From Eulemur rufifrons (Eukaryota; Chordata; Mammalia; Primates; Lemuridae), in contig NC_090983.1 of NCBI RefSeq assembly GCF_041146395.1, positions 64,301,501 through 64,365,500 of the forward strand: a DNA stretch of 64,000 nucleotides, read 5' to 3'. The notes beneath the pieces are model-generated. The model had not been told where the DNA came from. It saw nothing but the letters and a program-made list of their open reading frames with translations, and did not search any database. Made by a program: the position numbers and the translations under genes. Shown here one piece after another: positions 37,121 through 52,193 of this stretch (the stretch's first letter is position 1; each line of letters opens with the position of its first letter).

Positions 37121-37434
37121 GCCAGAATAGATTAAGATCCCATTTTTAGTCTTCTTAACAGAATAACTGTCACTCAAAACTTTTGTATCCTGCAAAACTA
37201 AATTTCATAAATGAAGGAGAAATAATGTCTCTCCCAGACAAACAAACACTAAGGGAATTTGTCAACACTAGATATGCCCTACAGAAAATACTTAAAAGTG
37301 CTCTATACATGGAAAAGAACAATCAATACCCACCAATGTAGAAACACCCAAAAGTTGAATCTCACAACCCCTATAAAATAGTAACACAAGTTAGAAAATA
37401 AAGCAAGTAGGTATTATTTAACATGATGAACAGA

Positions 37435-40045
<2,611 letters not shown>

Positions 40046-40439
40046 ATAAATTAACACAGAATAACTTATAATTCCCAGAAGTGACCATCCATAGATTAAA
40101 AACAGCCTACTCTTCTGGAGAAAATGAGTCTTTTATTTACCTGAGTCTTATGTGATTTGTAACAGAGTAAACACTTGATAAAGGCTTATTGAATAAATCA
40201 GTGAATAAACAAATGAATGAGGATGAATGAAAGAAGAATGGAAATACCATGTTATAAGAGACTAACAAGTAGCTGAATTTTCCAACTGATTTTTCAAAGT
40301 ATCACCTTGTAGGGTGACAGTAATGATTAGTAAAGGCAACAAGCTATCATAATTCCACATCATTTTATTATTTAATAGGTTTTCTGATTTTCTTTTAAGT
40401 ATGTGCCTAATAGGCAAACACTCACCTGTGTATTTGCAA
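40046..40439. other. Unassigned sequence after the L1 break
   Basis: The L1 text stops near 'gctgagagtcaaatcttctt' and the next bases 'taaaaaataaattaacacag' are AT-rich without a clear tail. No gene seen. Confidence 0.4.
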
Positions 40440-40625
40440 AACCCATATTTATAAGTTGCATGACCTTAAACATGAAACTTAAGATCTCTGAGACTTGATT
40501 TCTTCATCCGCAAAATGGGAACAAGTGTAGTAAAGTTAAATGGTTTGGTATTCACAAAACACTTGGAACAGGGACTGGCATATAGTAAACACACAATAAT
40601 CATTAGTTAAAATTATGATTATCAT
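40440..40625 (-). mobile_element. MIR SINE remnant, antisense
   Basis: 'gttgcatgaccttaaacatg', 'tttcttcatccgcaaaatgg', 'aacagggactggcatatagt' and 'aaacacacaataatcattag' are reverse MIR phrases. Confidence 0.8.
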
Positions 40626-41238
40626 CTTCATCATCTTCAGAGAAAATAACAACAAATGACTTTCAAAAGATTTTAAAAATCAGATCACTTTATAGCAATG
40701 GTTTTAATTTGTCTTAAACTCAAGTTCTTAAAAATGGAAAAGAGGTTTACAATTGTCCTCTCCTCAAAGGCAGAGATTATGCGTCACTGAGCTTTGTACC
40801 TCCCATTGCATCTTACAAACTGTCTTACAGTCACAGATCTAAGGCAGTGAAGATCTGCTTATGAAATGTATGAAAGAATTAATGTGTAATAGAGCAAATT
40901 CTCCCCCCACCTTGAATTGACCTCACCAAAATTCTGTTCAAGAGGATTTACATTTATATTCCTTTTTCGGCAGCTTCAAGTTCCATATAGGAGAATGCTG
41001 AGTCAGTCCTCTTGGCAGTAATAAGAAGAGGGGAACATGAGAACTCGAAGTAGAAAAGGAAGGTAAAGCACATGGTAGAATCAGAGTAGAGAGTTTTGCA
41101 GTGAAGATTTTTGCAAAAAAGAAAAGAATGTCAAGAGATAGTAAACCCCAAGCTTAGAGCTACACACTCATGTTTATAAGGAAGACAGGAATGAGATATC
41201 AGTAAAAGTGGACCAGTAGACTTCAAGAACTTTGGCAT
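40626..41238. other. Unassigned sequence
   Basis: No gene or clear repeat recognised. Confidence 0.4.
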
Positions 41239-41480
41239 GAATAAAGACTCTTGTCAATGCTCACTGAGCCTTTACTATGTACCACATAGATCAGATCATT
41301 TGATCTATCCTCACAGCAACCCTATTGGAGAGGCAGTATTACCCTGGCTCTACAGACAAAGATGCAGAGTCATAGAAAGGTTTAAATTTGCCCAGGCTAG
41401 CACATGGCAATACAGGATTTGACCCCAGGCAGTCTGACTCCAAAGACTCTGTGCTTAAACACTATACAGCCCTGACCTCA
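41239..41480 (+). mobile_element. MIR SINE remnant
   Basis: 'cactgagcctttactatgta', 'tcctcacagcaaccctattg', 'aatttgcccaggctagcaca' and 'acaggatttgaccccaggca' give the sense MIR order. The 61-codon frame over it is a shadow. Confidence 0.85.
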
Positions 41481-42754
41481 CGACTAAATCTGTATAATCC
41501 CCTGTAAGGTGGCAGGGTATGAGATATGCTTACTTTGTTATGCCAGAAAGGTTAAATAAAAGTTATGCAAAGTCTCCACATCCCAAGAGCTCTAGTTCTG
41601 CTTCATCTCCAGAACCCAGAATGAAGACAAAATCAAAACTGAGTTAAAAATTAGAAAGATAAGGGACAGGAAAGAAAAAAAAAAATAAGCCTCTTTGTAT
41701 AGAGATTATCCACAGAAAAGTCAAACAAACTTAAAAAGCAATTTATTGAAACTCTAAAGAAGGAAGATTCCAAAGATTTCCTTATAAGCTCTTAAGGAGA
41801 ATAAATGGAAACCAATCACACACTACTCAGTTGACCCACTATAGCTGTGGTTTTCACCTTCCTTGCTCTATATTTCTCTTCTGAAAAAAGCTTCCTGGTT
41901 TTCCTTTGAGAAATCACCCTCCCCTACTCTCAGCGCAAATTCTGACAGGGCTGACTTCACTCCCTGCCTGAACATTTAAAGTTCTGCATCCCTTTAATCA
42001 ACGTGTGCTGTGTCTGATAACCAGCCATGGGATTTTCAGCAGAACCACCAGGAAAGAGGAGGGTTCTGCTCAGGGACTGGCAAACTGACGCGCTCTAGGT
42101 GTGGACTTGGTGATGGTCATCTTTTTGCACTACTGGGCGAAGCCTGTCTCAAATGAAGATGACACAGGGGGTGTCAGGTAAGACGTGTGAGAGAGACACA
42201 GATTCCATGTATGGCTGGATCTTGCAAAGCCTGCTTGACTTCCCAGTTATGTGGACCAAGAAAAGAAAATGTTTTTAAGTTAAGTTGGTTTGATTTGGCT
42301 TTCTGCCACTTAGACAGAATCTAGACTACTACACTCATACAAGACATGTGAAATGCCCAGTGATAATCTATTTAGTCAGACATCTTTACTATTCTAATTT
42401 TGTGATCACACAAAGAAATATATAAGAGAAGAGTCTTACCTAAGTAAGACTTTAATGTCCCCAACCTCTTTATTCTTTTATGTTCTAAAATTTCTTGCCT
42501 GGGAATTCTCCTTCCATGGTGACTTTAGGAACCTAAGCCTCACATATCAGGTGGACTATCGTATCGTATATTAAATATTTACTCATACAGCTGTGTGATT
42601 AAGGTGTTATTAATAAGTGCAACAGCCAAAGACTTGTTAAGAATGTAATATTGTAGAGTTCTTCAAGCACCACATTAGATTATTTAGGAAATTTCTTTTT
42701 AAAAAATTAACAAATCCAATGGAAATCTGAAATTAATGAATTTAGGTAGAACAC
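41481..42754. other. Unassigned sequence
   Basis: No gene or named repeat recognised in this 1.3-kb stretch. Confidence 0.4.
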
Positions 42755-42942
42755 TGACCCTCCAATTTTAAGGTGCATAAGACTTACCTGAGACACTTAA
42801 TGAATTGAAGATTCCTGGGTCTTACCCTCAGAAATGCCAATTTGGAAGTTTCGGCATGAAATCCAGGAATCTAGATTTTCACTAAGCTCTTGAGGCAATT
42901 CGGATGTAAGCAGTCTCAGACTAGCCTTGAGGTTCTAATTGA
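42755..42942 (+). mobile_element. MER5A-like non-autonomous hAT element
   Basis: 'aggtgcataagacttacctg', 'agattcctgggtcttaccct', 'gaatctagattttcactaag' and 'ctcttgaggcaattcggatg' correspond in order to a MER5-type Charlie derivative. The terminal repeats are eroded. Confidence 0.6.
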
Positions 42943-44679
42943 GCATCAGTAAAGATATTAGTTTGAGTTTGTAAATTATGGATCTGTGTCTCCAGAAGCA
43001 GTCAAAGATCCTTAAGGATAAACCCAAAAATTCCTCTCTTTTCACTTTCTTATGGTGTGATCAGGATTCAAAAAGGTAACACATATAAAGGACTTCATGC
43101 AGTTGGCATGTGCTCAGAGCAATAATATTTAATGCACTTATTAAAATGGAACTAAAAGACAACAGACTTAAGCATCCTGGTATATTTATAGAATCCAGCT
43201 CTTCTATCTCTCTGAAAGTACTAAGATTCAAGAAGACTAAATACTATGTTGGTTTTTAAGCTTTTATCTCTCAGCCCAAACCTCTGAGCTTCTCTGGATT
43301 TAGGGAAAATATATACCACATTTGTGTGTACTTTTCTGATCCATTTATCTATCACTTGTAAGGCTGCAAATTTTAAGTGGGCTCAGCATAAGAGGAGGCT
43401 CTGCAGCAAGTCCAGTCTGCAGTGCAAGTTGCTCTGCCCCTTCAACTGTATGGCCCAGTACATCCCACGGTGGCCAAAGTAGACTGATTTCACCCAAGAC
43501 TATCAGAACCAGGCCCCTCAGACACCAAAAACCTCTGATTACCTCTCACTCTGCATATTTTGGGTAATACCCCTCTTGGAAAATACCCCTCTTGGGTATT
43601 TTCTTCCCCTTGGTTGGCTGAAGGTTGTAAACTGTTCATGGATACCTCTTAACCTTTAATCACAGTGTCCTAAGATCCTTGCCCCTGACAGTCACTGGAT
43701 ATGGAACTAATTATTCAGACACTGGCAGAATTGAGTAATCCATATTCAAATTAATGGGAAAAACCACTTACTTATTTAAGATCCAAATAGATTATGAGAC
43801 ATGTCTTCATGGCTCAGATTTGAAAGTCTCATATTTTTTTTTGAAGTATCTTGCAAACTTTAATAATAATCCTTGTCTTAGTATTTGCCGGTGTTGCAGA
43901 AGCCAACTGTGTGATCTCGAGTCTTAATTGTCACTACCCAGCAACAATGCCACATAGTTCAACAAGTGATCATCGAACAAAGAGAACAGAAGCCCTGATA
44001 TTAAAGAGATAAAAAGAACTACCATTAAAAACTCAATATGCAGTTATGACCTATCAAAGAGCAGTACATATCTGGATTGCTCACATCCCCTGAAGATAAC
44101 GTCCCTTAGAAAAGGATTCTGATGAAGTGGAAAAAACACTCTACTGGTAGCTGTAAAGGGGAATCTGGAAATTGAAGCAAAGACCACAATTTGCAAATGG
44201 GACTTAAACACACAAAACAGATAAAGGGTCCTAAACGATGACATGCAAGAGAAGCAATCTAAAGTCAGACTCTCAACACAGCTCATTTAGACTCATGTGT
44301 TCCATGTGACCACTGACACAAAGTGACCCAGTGGTAACTCTGCAAGGACTGGTGTGTCGGAAGTAAGGCCAACGACTGTGCCAGCAACTTGGCTGGTTTA
44401 TTGAGTCTGACCAATCCCTGACAGGACCATTCTATGACTAATTCCAGCTCCCTGAACCCCATAAACACTCTTCCCTGATACACCTATTGTGAGACACCCC
44501 ATGGTTCCCCAATGTGTGCACTCTCCCTTGCTACAACAACCCAATAACACCTAATTTTGTGTTTCTGACACAATGTAACACCCAGAAATGGGTAGCCTGA
44601 TAAAACAGTGAGTGACCTACTGAAGATTGTTACAACACCAGTTATGACACGATATCCTCAATTGTTTGGTTTCTCCCTT
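42943..44679. other. Unassigned sequence with small hairpin
   Basis: No gene. A 10-bp perfect stem with a 5-base loop lies at 43579-43603 (gaaaataccc, ctctt, gggtattttc), beside a third related copy of 'aatacccctcttgg' just upstream. Near 44350-44590 the text has an LTR-like flavour but I cannot assign it. Frames at 44044-44483 on the minus strand have no recognisable domain. Confidence 0.4.
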
Positions 44680-45300
44680 GTAGGCTACCGTATAAGCTTT
44701 GAATCAATGACCAATATGGTCTTGTTTCTCCCATTGCCAGAATAGATGGGTCCAAGAAGAATCAGGGGTGGAAGCAGGAGTGACTTCTTTCAATATTGTA
44801 CCCACTCGGAGATTATTTAATTCCTCTTCTCCCTGTTTTTTGAATTCTGCATGTCTGGAGGTCTTAAAGGAACCCTTCCACCAAGGTACACAGCAATGAT
44901 TCCACTGAATTGGAAGTTGGACTATTACCTGGACATTTGGAGCTCCTTAGGCCACCGTATTGACAGCCAAAGAAAGGGGTCACTCTTTTGACTGGAGGAA
45001 TGATTGATCCTGATTACGAAGAGGAAGTTAAGTTGTGGCTACAAAATGCAGGCAGGAAAGACAATATATGGAACCTGGGGTATTCTTCCAAGTGCCTCTT
45101 AGTACTTCCATTTCCAATAGCAACAGTTATTGGAAAACTATAACAACTGAAGGAAGGCATGACCACTAAAGATCTAGACACTTTAATAATAAAGATTCAT
45201 TTCACCCCACCAGGTAAAGGATTTAGGCCAGTTGAAGTGCTGGCTGAGGGCAAAGAAAGCATGAAATGTTTAGTAGAAGAAGAAAGTTATAAATAACACT
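44680..45300 (+). pseudogene. ERVL-type pol fossil: integrase end and dUTPase
   Basis: Remnant of an endogenous retrovirus of the ERVL class, whose pol polyprotein ends with a dUTPase after integrase. From about 44750 ('gatgggtccaagaagaatca', 'aggggtggaagcaggagtga') the order matches the integrase-to-dUTPase junction. From about 44880 to 45290 a mostly open frame shows dUTPase features, including the Ile-Asp-Pro-Asp-Tyr motif near 45009-45023 and a downstream Pro-Pro-Gly-Lys segment near 45205. One in-frame stop lies near 44963. dUTPase removes dUTP to limit uracil in DNA. No LTR, gag or other pol part adjoins it, so it is an isolated inactive scrap. Confidence 0.8.
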
Positions 45301-45943
45301 ATAATCTTATAATCTAGGACTACAACCATGGTGCATATTTTCTTCCTTGTTATGTAAATATAAGATGATATTACCTGACATTATATGATATTACTGTAAT
45401 GAGTCATATTTTTACTTTATTATGTTTTATGTTATGCATTATAGGTAATATGTTGTGTTTTATAATTGTTGTATATGTGCTTGCATATATTAACAAATTT
45501 CTTTTTTCTTCTCTTTTCTCTAATTATTTTGAAAAAATTATTGATAACGATTAACTTTATAGTTTAGTCATCAGATTACAGAGTAAATGTAAGGTACTGG
45601 AAATGAATTTAAGGAGTCGTTAATATCACCTCGAGATAGACATCGTGATTGTCACCATATTAAATATTAAATATGTTAAAATATGACTTAATTTGACTAT
45701 AGTCAAATTATAGTGACTATAGCCACCTCCTCAGAGGTGGGTGGGAGGCTTGATCCCAGCCCCTCGGGGTCTCCATCCCATTAGCTAGGTTCTAATAATT
45801 CCAAACTCTTCCCTTGGTTCTTCCAGCCCCAGAGCAGTAGCTCTTCCTGCCATTACTACCTCTATGTAAATGCTGTGTCTCCTTTTTACTTTCTGATTCT
45901 CTAGAAACCATTTAACCAAGGTCTTTGATTAAATTCTCCTGGT
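45301..45943. other. Unassigned AT-rich then GC-richer sequence
   Basis: AT-rich to about 45720, containing a 22-bp palindrome at 45689-45710; then an unassigned segment that may belong to an LTR-like repeat ('tagctaggttctaataattc', 'tttgattaaattctcctggt'). Confidence 0.4.
45689..45710. repeat. 22-bp perfect palindrome
   Basis: Half-site taatttgacta is followed directly by its reverse complement, centred on ctatag with no spacer. Partial copies of the half-site (gactatag) follow at 45714-45722. Perfect two-fold symmetry is the kind of site a dimeric DNA-binding protein could use, or a cruciform-prone sequence; no function is shown. Confidence 0.95.
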
Positions 45944-46242
45944 TGGCCCAGTGTAGTGGCTAAAATCCCAGCACTTTGGGAGCCTGAGGGGATAGGATAG
46001 CTTAAGGGCAAGACTTCAAGGCCTCCCTGAGCAAACAGAGCAAGACCCCATCTCTACAAAAAAATTAAAAATTTAGCTTGGTGTGGTGGCAATAGTCCCA
46101 GCTACTCAGGAGGCTGAGGCAGGAGGATTACTTTAGTCCAGGAATTCGAGGCTACAGTGAGCTATGATGACACTACTGCACTCTAGCCCAGGCAACAGAG
46201 TGCGACCCTGTCTCATAAATAAATAAATAAATAAATAAATAA
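45944..46242 (+). mobile_element. Alu SINE, diverged, short-linker, with AAAT tail
   Basis: Diverged dimer starting ggcccagtgtagtggctaaa, with right arm 'cagctactcaggaggctgag'. The tail is an (AAAT)n microsatellite at 46216-46242. Target duplication aaattctc(ct) at 45931-45940 and 46243-46250. Confidence 0.94.
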
Positions 46243-46407
46243 AAATTCTCTCTGTTGAAATAACGAGTACAGTTTACTTTTCCTCACTGAACACTAACAC
46301 ACACAAATACAAACAGCACTGTTGGCTTAGAATGATATTTAGCAAATAGGGTTCTCCTATTCATTAAGCAGAGAATTCCAATATGATAACATTCTATTTT
46401 CACATTA

Positions 46408-46694
46408 CAGGTCAACAATCCCTTATTCAAAGTTTTCAGGGCCAGAAATGTCTCAGAATTCTTCAGATTTTAGAAAGGCAAAAGTATATATATATACATT
46501 AAATTATATAATAATTCCAATAGAATGTGGGGTATTACCTCATAATTAAACACTTGAGGGGACAAATATTTCCTCAAATCAGTTCATGTCAGCCTTTGCC
46601 ACCAAATGAGTTGTGGGGAAAAAAAGCAAAACAAAAAATTGTGGTTTTCAGAGCTTTTTAATTTTGGAATTGTGAGTAAGGCATTTTGAACCTG
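46408..46694. mobile_element. Mariner/Tigger-class MITE with TA duplication
   Basis: The left end caggtcaacaatcccttatt and the right end in reverse (caggttcaaaatgccttact) are matching terminal inverted repeats. TA flanks both sides (46406-46407 and 46695-46696). At 287 bp with no coding capacity it was mobilised in trans. The family may be MARNA-like; the name is uncertain, the structure is clear. Confidence 0.75.
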
Positions 46695-47284
46695 TATTAG
46701 GAAAAGTGACCAAATGATTAATCAAAGGACCCATTTAAAAAAAATAAAATAAAATCTAAGATTGAATTGTTTTCAAGAAAACACTGAGTAAATTTTGGCA
46801 GGGAAGAAATGCAATGTCTAACTTAAACATAAGGAGGATGACAGCAGAAACAGAGAGAACTTTTGCAGACGACTCTGGCTGTCTTCAGGAAAAATTGCCC
46901 CCATTTACCTGATATTCAATGAATTGGTTCTATGGCAGAAGGAAAAATCTACTTTGACAGCAAACCTTAAGGAGTCCTTATCTGAGACTAAGTTAGTGAA
47001 GTTGCCTGCAAAACTCAGACAGCGCAACCCCATCAGGGGAATTGTGATGGTGCCGTGGAGCATGCCCTAACATGCCAGTTTATCATTTTGTTTCTCAATG
47101 TACTGCAAAAGTAACTGGAAAAAAATATTTATATATAAATATTTTTCTGGTAATTTAAATATATCAAGCTAGCTGTCAGAAGAACCAGGAAGAGAAACAG
47201 TAAAAATGATTGCTCTTGGGAAGTGGGACTGAGGAAATGGAGAGAAAGTGGCAGAGGGCTCTTTATGTGGGCTCTCCTGTAGTG

Positions 47285-47618
47285 CAGTCATCTCTCTGAG
47301 GACCATTGTTTCCAGGACCCTCATTGGATACCCAAATCCATGGATACTGAAGTCCCTGATATAAAAGGACTTAGTATGTGCACATACCCTAAGTACATCT
47401 TCTCATCCTTTAAATTATCTCTAGGTTACTTATAATACTTAATACAATGTAAATGCTATGTAAATAGTTGTTATACTGTATGTTTAGGCAATAATGACAA
47501 GAAAAGATGTCTGTACATGTTCAATACAGATGCAACCATCTATTTTTTTCTCAAATATTTTCAATCCATGATTGCTTGATCCGTAGAGGCAGAACCCACA
47601 GATATGGAGGGCCAACTA
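47285..47618. mobile_element. MER2-like Tigger-derived MITE
   Basis: Starts cagtcatctctctgaggacc and contains 'ttacttataatacttaatac', 'aatgtaaatgctatgtaaat' and 'gtctgtacatgttcaataca', then ends 'gatatggagggccaacta' before TA at 47619-47620. The left TA is mutated (tg). Order and length (334 bp) agree with MER2, the short derivative of Tigger2. Confidence 0.85.
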
Positions 47619-48264
47619 TATTTGATTTATAACTAACAAATATATTAATCTAATAAAAGAGTTTTAATTACTGTTCTAAAATGTAGACACCTAGGATGAA
47701 ACAAGTCTCTATGAATTGCAAACAAGTGATTAACTTATAGAAAACAAATGCACAATTTTGTCTTTCTAAATAGCAATTTCAAATTTGATTCAATACAATT
47801 GATTTAAGTCAAATTGACTCAACTTCTAGGTGACCTCTCCTCCCTGAAACCAACCTAAATAATAAGAAGAAGGAAAAAACAGAGATAAAAACTACATCTC
47901 CAATAAAGCTGGAAAATAATCACAACCCCAAGCCGAAAACTATAAAAAAACAGCTGCCAAAGACAGGATTCTGGACCATACTGAAAGAGGCAGGTAAAAA
48001 AGACATCGAAAGACAGATCGTATGCGGTGGGCTGTGTTTCCCCAGATCAGCATGTGGCCCTGAAGGCCTCAATCAGTGATCCTTCAGCTGGAACAGCAAG
48101 TTCTTGGAGCTTGCTCAGAACTGCTAGTGGCAGGGGATGTGGTACACTGAGACATGACAAGACGTTTACAAGAAGGCTGCCAGTGTAAGGATGGAAAAGA
48201 GATGAAAAGGAGCAGTCAGATTTTGTAGCAGGTGATCACAGACAGCTTTTTTGTTTTTATAAAC

Positions 48265-48490
48265 ACTGAGGTTTATTCTTTGCCAGGAACTGTTCAAAAT
48301 CCCTTACAAATTTTAACTCACTGAATCCTGATATCCCTATGGGGTAGGCACTGTTATTCACCGTGCCCATGTTGCAGGACATGAAACTGAGGCACTGAGA
48401 GGTTAAGGAACTTTCCAGGGCCACAGCTTGTAAGTGACAGAACCTGAATTCATACCTAGGCAAAGTGCCTCCAAAGTTCACGTTCATAAC
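48265..48490 (+). mobile_element. MIR SINE remnant
   Basis: 'tttgccaggaactgttcaaa', 'aaactgaggcactgagaggt', 'taaggaactttccagggcca' and 'gtgacagaacctgaattcat' give a clear MIR. The 140-codon minus-strand frame at 48257-48679 is an antisense shadow. Confidence 0.88.
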
Positions 48491-49026
48491 CAGGAAGTTA
48501 CGGTGCCTCTTTGAAGAGAAATAGGAATGAATTAAAAAACGAAGGAAGAAATGGAATGACACCTCATCACACACAAAAAACTTTATCATTAATAAAATAA
48601 AAGCTACTTGCTCACTCAAAGAGGGTACAGAGAGTACCAAAAACACAAAGAGACATTCTGAGACTTTCAGAAGTTCCATATACTCTCAGATTTCTCGAAC
48701 TACTGTTACCTGAGCTTAACCCTCTGAGTCTAAACTGCCTGCTGCTTCAGCTCACCCTCTAGGTCCCTTTCCTCCAAATTCCTGAGGTCATAGCTAGTTA
48801 TGACCAGACTATTCTCCTTCAAAGATGAGTGGTAATCAGAAATAGAACTATGTGGCCAATGAAGAGGGAAAAAAAAAGTGAAACAAGGAAGATTAACTAG
48901 ACTACAGGAAGACATGCAAAGTGAACAGCTGAAAGAAAAGAAAACAGATACAGTAAATCAGCAGAGAAAAAACTAGACTTAACAGTTCTTAAAATAGAGT
49001 CAAGGATGTGGAGGAAATCTAAATCT

Positions 49027-49047
49027 CACACACACACACACACACAC
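49027..49047 (+). repeat. CA dinucleotide microsatellite
   Basis: About ten uninterrupted CA units. Confidence 0.95.
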
Positions 49048-49749
49048 CATACCACACATGTCCTGTAGGGTACAAGACTTCGCCATGAGCCAGGGAGAAA
49101 TCACACTATCCCAGAGATACCGCATGCCCATAGGCCAGTGCTCTAAGGAGAGAGATTCCAGAGACGAAGATTTCTCAAAACTACTGCTACTTCAGCTTAG
49201 TCCCCTGGCTCTTCCCCTACGTTTCTCCTAAAATAGCTTGTCCAGGGAGAATTTCCCTCATTTAGAAATCAGTAATTTTAAAAAATAGAATCCACACAAA
49301 AATACTTAGGGAAAAAGAGAGTTGGAAAAAACAGATGAAGAACACGTGTACACACACACAGGTTTTTACCATGGAACAAGCTAAAGAGTTCTTCATTAAA
49401 TAAAAGAACTTAAAAGGAAGCAACAGTCTTTACACAAGATGTCAAAGTAGATAGCTAGCATTTACTGAATGGTTATTAAGTCCCCGGTACTAAGTTAACT
49501 ATTTAAACTTAAATGATTAAAAAGATAATTCTGTGAAAGTTTAGGCAAGAAGAGTAAGAATAAGAGTAATGTTCTCTAGAAGGGTTGAAAAAAGAAGCCA
49601 CCTTTCTTGTGGGTTTCTGGAGAGCATTACTTAGCTCTAGAAAACAATGGAGAAATGCCTACAAAGACCATAGGAAAAAAGCCGGCCATTCATTCAAATA
49701 TAAGAACAATAGCTATTTTCAAACATGCAAGAATTTAGGGATATAGTTG

Positions 49750-50500
49750 TGGTGTTAGGATATATGCATTGGTTTTCATCCAGGGTTCCTGGCTCATAAT
49801 TCTCATGGTCCTTGTTATAATGTTGGGGTGCTTTAGGCCTCAGGAGCAGTCCTCCGGAGATAGAATCTCTCTCCCTGACCTTCTCCTCCAGAAAGAATCT
49901 GAACAGACAGGACTTGCTGGGCTTAGATCATGCGTTTTTTTTGTCCAATCACATTTCCACACAGTTGTCAATCATGCCTATGTAATGAAGTCTCCATAAA
50001 AACCCAAGGGGACTGGGTTTGGAGAGCTTCCAGATAGCTGAACACAAGGAGGTTCCTGGAGGGTGATGTGCCCAGGAAGGGCGTGGGAGCTCCATGCCCT
50101 TTTCCCGATACCTTGCCCTATGCATCTCTTCATCTGTATCCTTTGTAATATCCTTTATAATAAATTGGTAAATGTGTGTTCCTGAGTTCTGTGAGCCACT
50201 CCAGCAAATTAATTGAACCCAAAGAGGAACGGAGTCATGGGAATTGAACTTGAAGCTGGTTGGTCAGAAGCTCCAGAGGCCCGGACCTGAGGCTGGTGTC
50301 TGGGGGAGTGGGCTGTCTTGGGGACTGAGCCCTCACCCTGCGTGTCACTATCTCCAGGGAGATAGTGTTGGAATTGAATTACAGGACTCCCAGCTGGTGT
50401 TCGCTGCTTGGTGTAGGGCGGGAGGGGGGAAACCCCACATTTGGTCACAGAAGTCCTCTTCTATGTTGATTGTTGTGGAGATTAGAGGAAAGCTTGATTT
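49750..50500 (+). mobile_element. Solitary endogenous-retroviral LTR remnant
   Basis: Layout of an LTR: U3-like text with 'gaagtctccataaaaaccca' (TATA-like, 49988-50007), a polyadenylation region 'tcctttataataaattggta' (50151-50170), then 'gttctgtgagccactccagc', 'aaattaattgaacccaaaga' and an end near 'aaccccacatttggtcacag'. The order is that of a repeated mammalian ERV LTR whose exact name I cannot give. Frames at 49769-50579 are shadows. No proviral interior adjoins. Confidence 0.65.
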
Positions 50501-51859
50501 GGGGAATGTTTTTCCCCAAGTAATTTATCCAAATCTTCTTTTAAAATTTTCAACAAGAACTTCACTAACCAAGAGTTGAATACAGAAAATGTGGCTAACG
50601 TACTGGTGATGACCTTTAAATTGACTTAAATGTAGAACTAAGATTAGACAATAATAGAGTTACAAAATAAAATGTAAACATTATAAACCAAGGTGATATA
50701 GAAATAATATTGCTTAAAAAATGCAGACTTTCTTTTAGATGACATGGTCAATTGATACTATTTATTTTGTTCTGTTTTTTTATTCTTTTTTTGCTTTTTG
50801 CAACAATGTCACTTTCCAACAATTGATACTGTTTAAAAATCAATGAAGTCTTCAACCAAGATCATACTTAGTGATGAAAAACTAAATGCTTTCCTCCTAA
50901 GATTAGGAATGAAGCAAGTAAGTCCACTCTCATTACTACTATAGAATATGGTGTGGAAGGTTCCATCCAGAGTAATAAAGCAAGAAAAAGAAATACAAAG
51001 CATATGGATTGGAAAGTAATAAACAGAGATGTTTTTACTTCCAGTGTATATCATCTTCCATAATCAGAAAAAGCTAAAAACTATAATACCTTGATGAAAT
51101 AAATCAAAGACCCCCCAAAAATGGTTAAGATGCATCACTTTTGTGGATCAGCAGATTCAATATCATTAAGATGTTCTCCCAGGATTCACCTGTGGATTCA
51201 ATGCAATCCTCAATCAAAATCTCAGAATTCATTTTCATAGAAATCAACAAGCCGATTTTAAAATTTTTGTGGGAAATCAAAAGTCCTAGGACAACCAAAA
51301 TGATTTTGAAAAAGAAAAACAAAGTTGAAGGACACTTAATATCTGATTTTAAAACTTATAAAGCTATTTTGATCCAGAAAGTGTGATATTGGAAAAAGGA
51401 TACACCTATAGATGATGGAGCAGAACAGAAAGTCCAGAAATAGACCCATGTATAGATGGTCAAATTTTGACAAAGTGTCAAGATACTTCAATGGACAAAG
51501 AATAGTCTTTCCAACAAATAAGTCTGAAACAATTAGGCATCCATATGTAAAAAAAAGAACCTTGACTCAAACCTCCAATCATATTTAAAAATTATTCAAA
51601 ATGAATCATATACCCAAATGTAAAACTTTAAACTATAAAACTTCTAGAAAAAACGTAAGAGAAAATCTTTGGAGCATTAGGCTAACAAATATTTCTTAGC
51701 ACACAAAAGGCACAAACCATGAAAAAAATTGATAAGTTAGACCATATACAAAATATTATATACAAAAATTAACTTGAAATGAACTTTTGATCTAAATGTA
51801 AACCTAGAACGGTAAAACTTTTAGGAAAGAAAAATAAAACCTTTGTGACATTGAGTTAG

Positions 51860-52193
<334 letters not shown>

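Larger units (their letters stand above)
47850..49440 (+). mobile_element. Probable old L1M 5' region with diverged direct repeats
   Basis: 'gaaggaaaaaacagagataa', 'actacatctccaataaagct' and 'ggaaaataatcacaacccca' resemble an L1M 5'UTR. Two diverged copies of one unit lie at about 48685-48870 ('agatttctcgaactactgtt') and about 49165-49310 ('agatttctcaaaactactgc'), as in elements whose promoter is built from repeated units. A MIR interrupts at 48265. The family assignment is tentative. Confidence 0.45.

Noticed and set aside
48257..48679. 140-codon minus-strand frame as a gene
   Set aside because: Much of it is the reverse of a MIR element.
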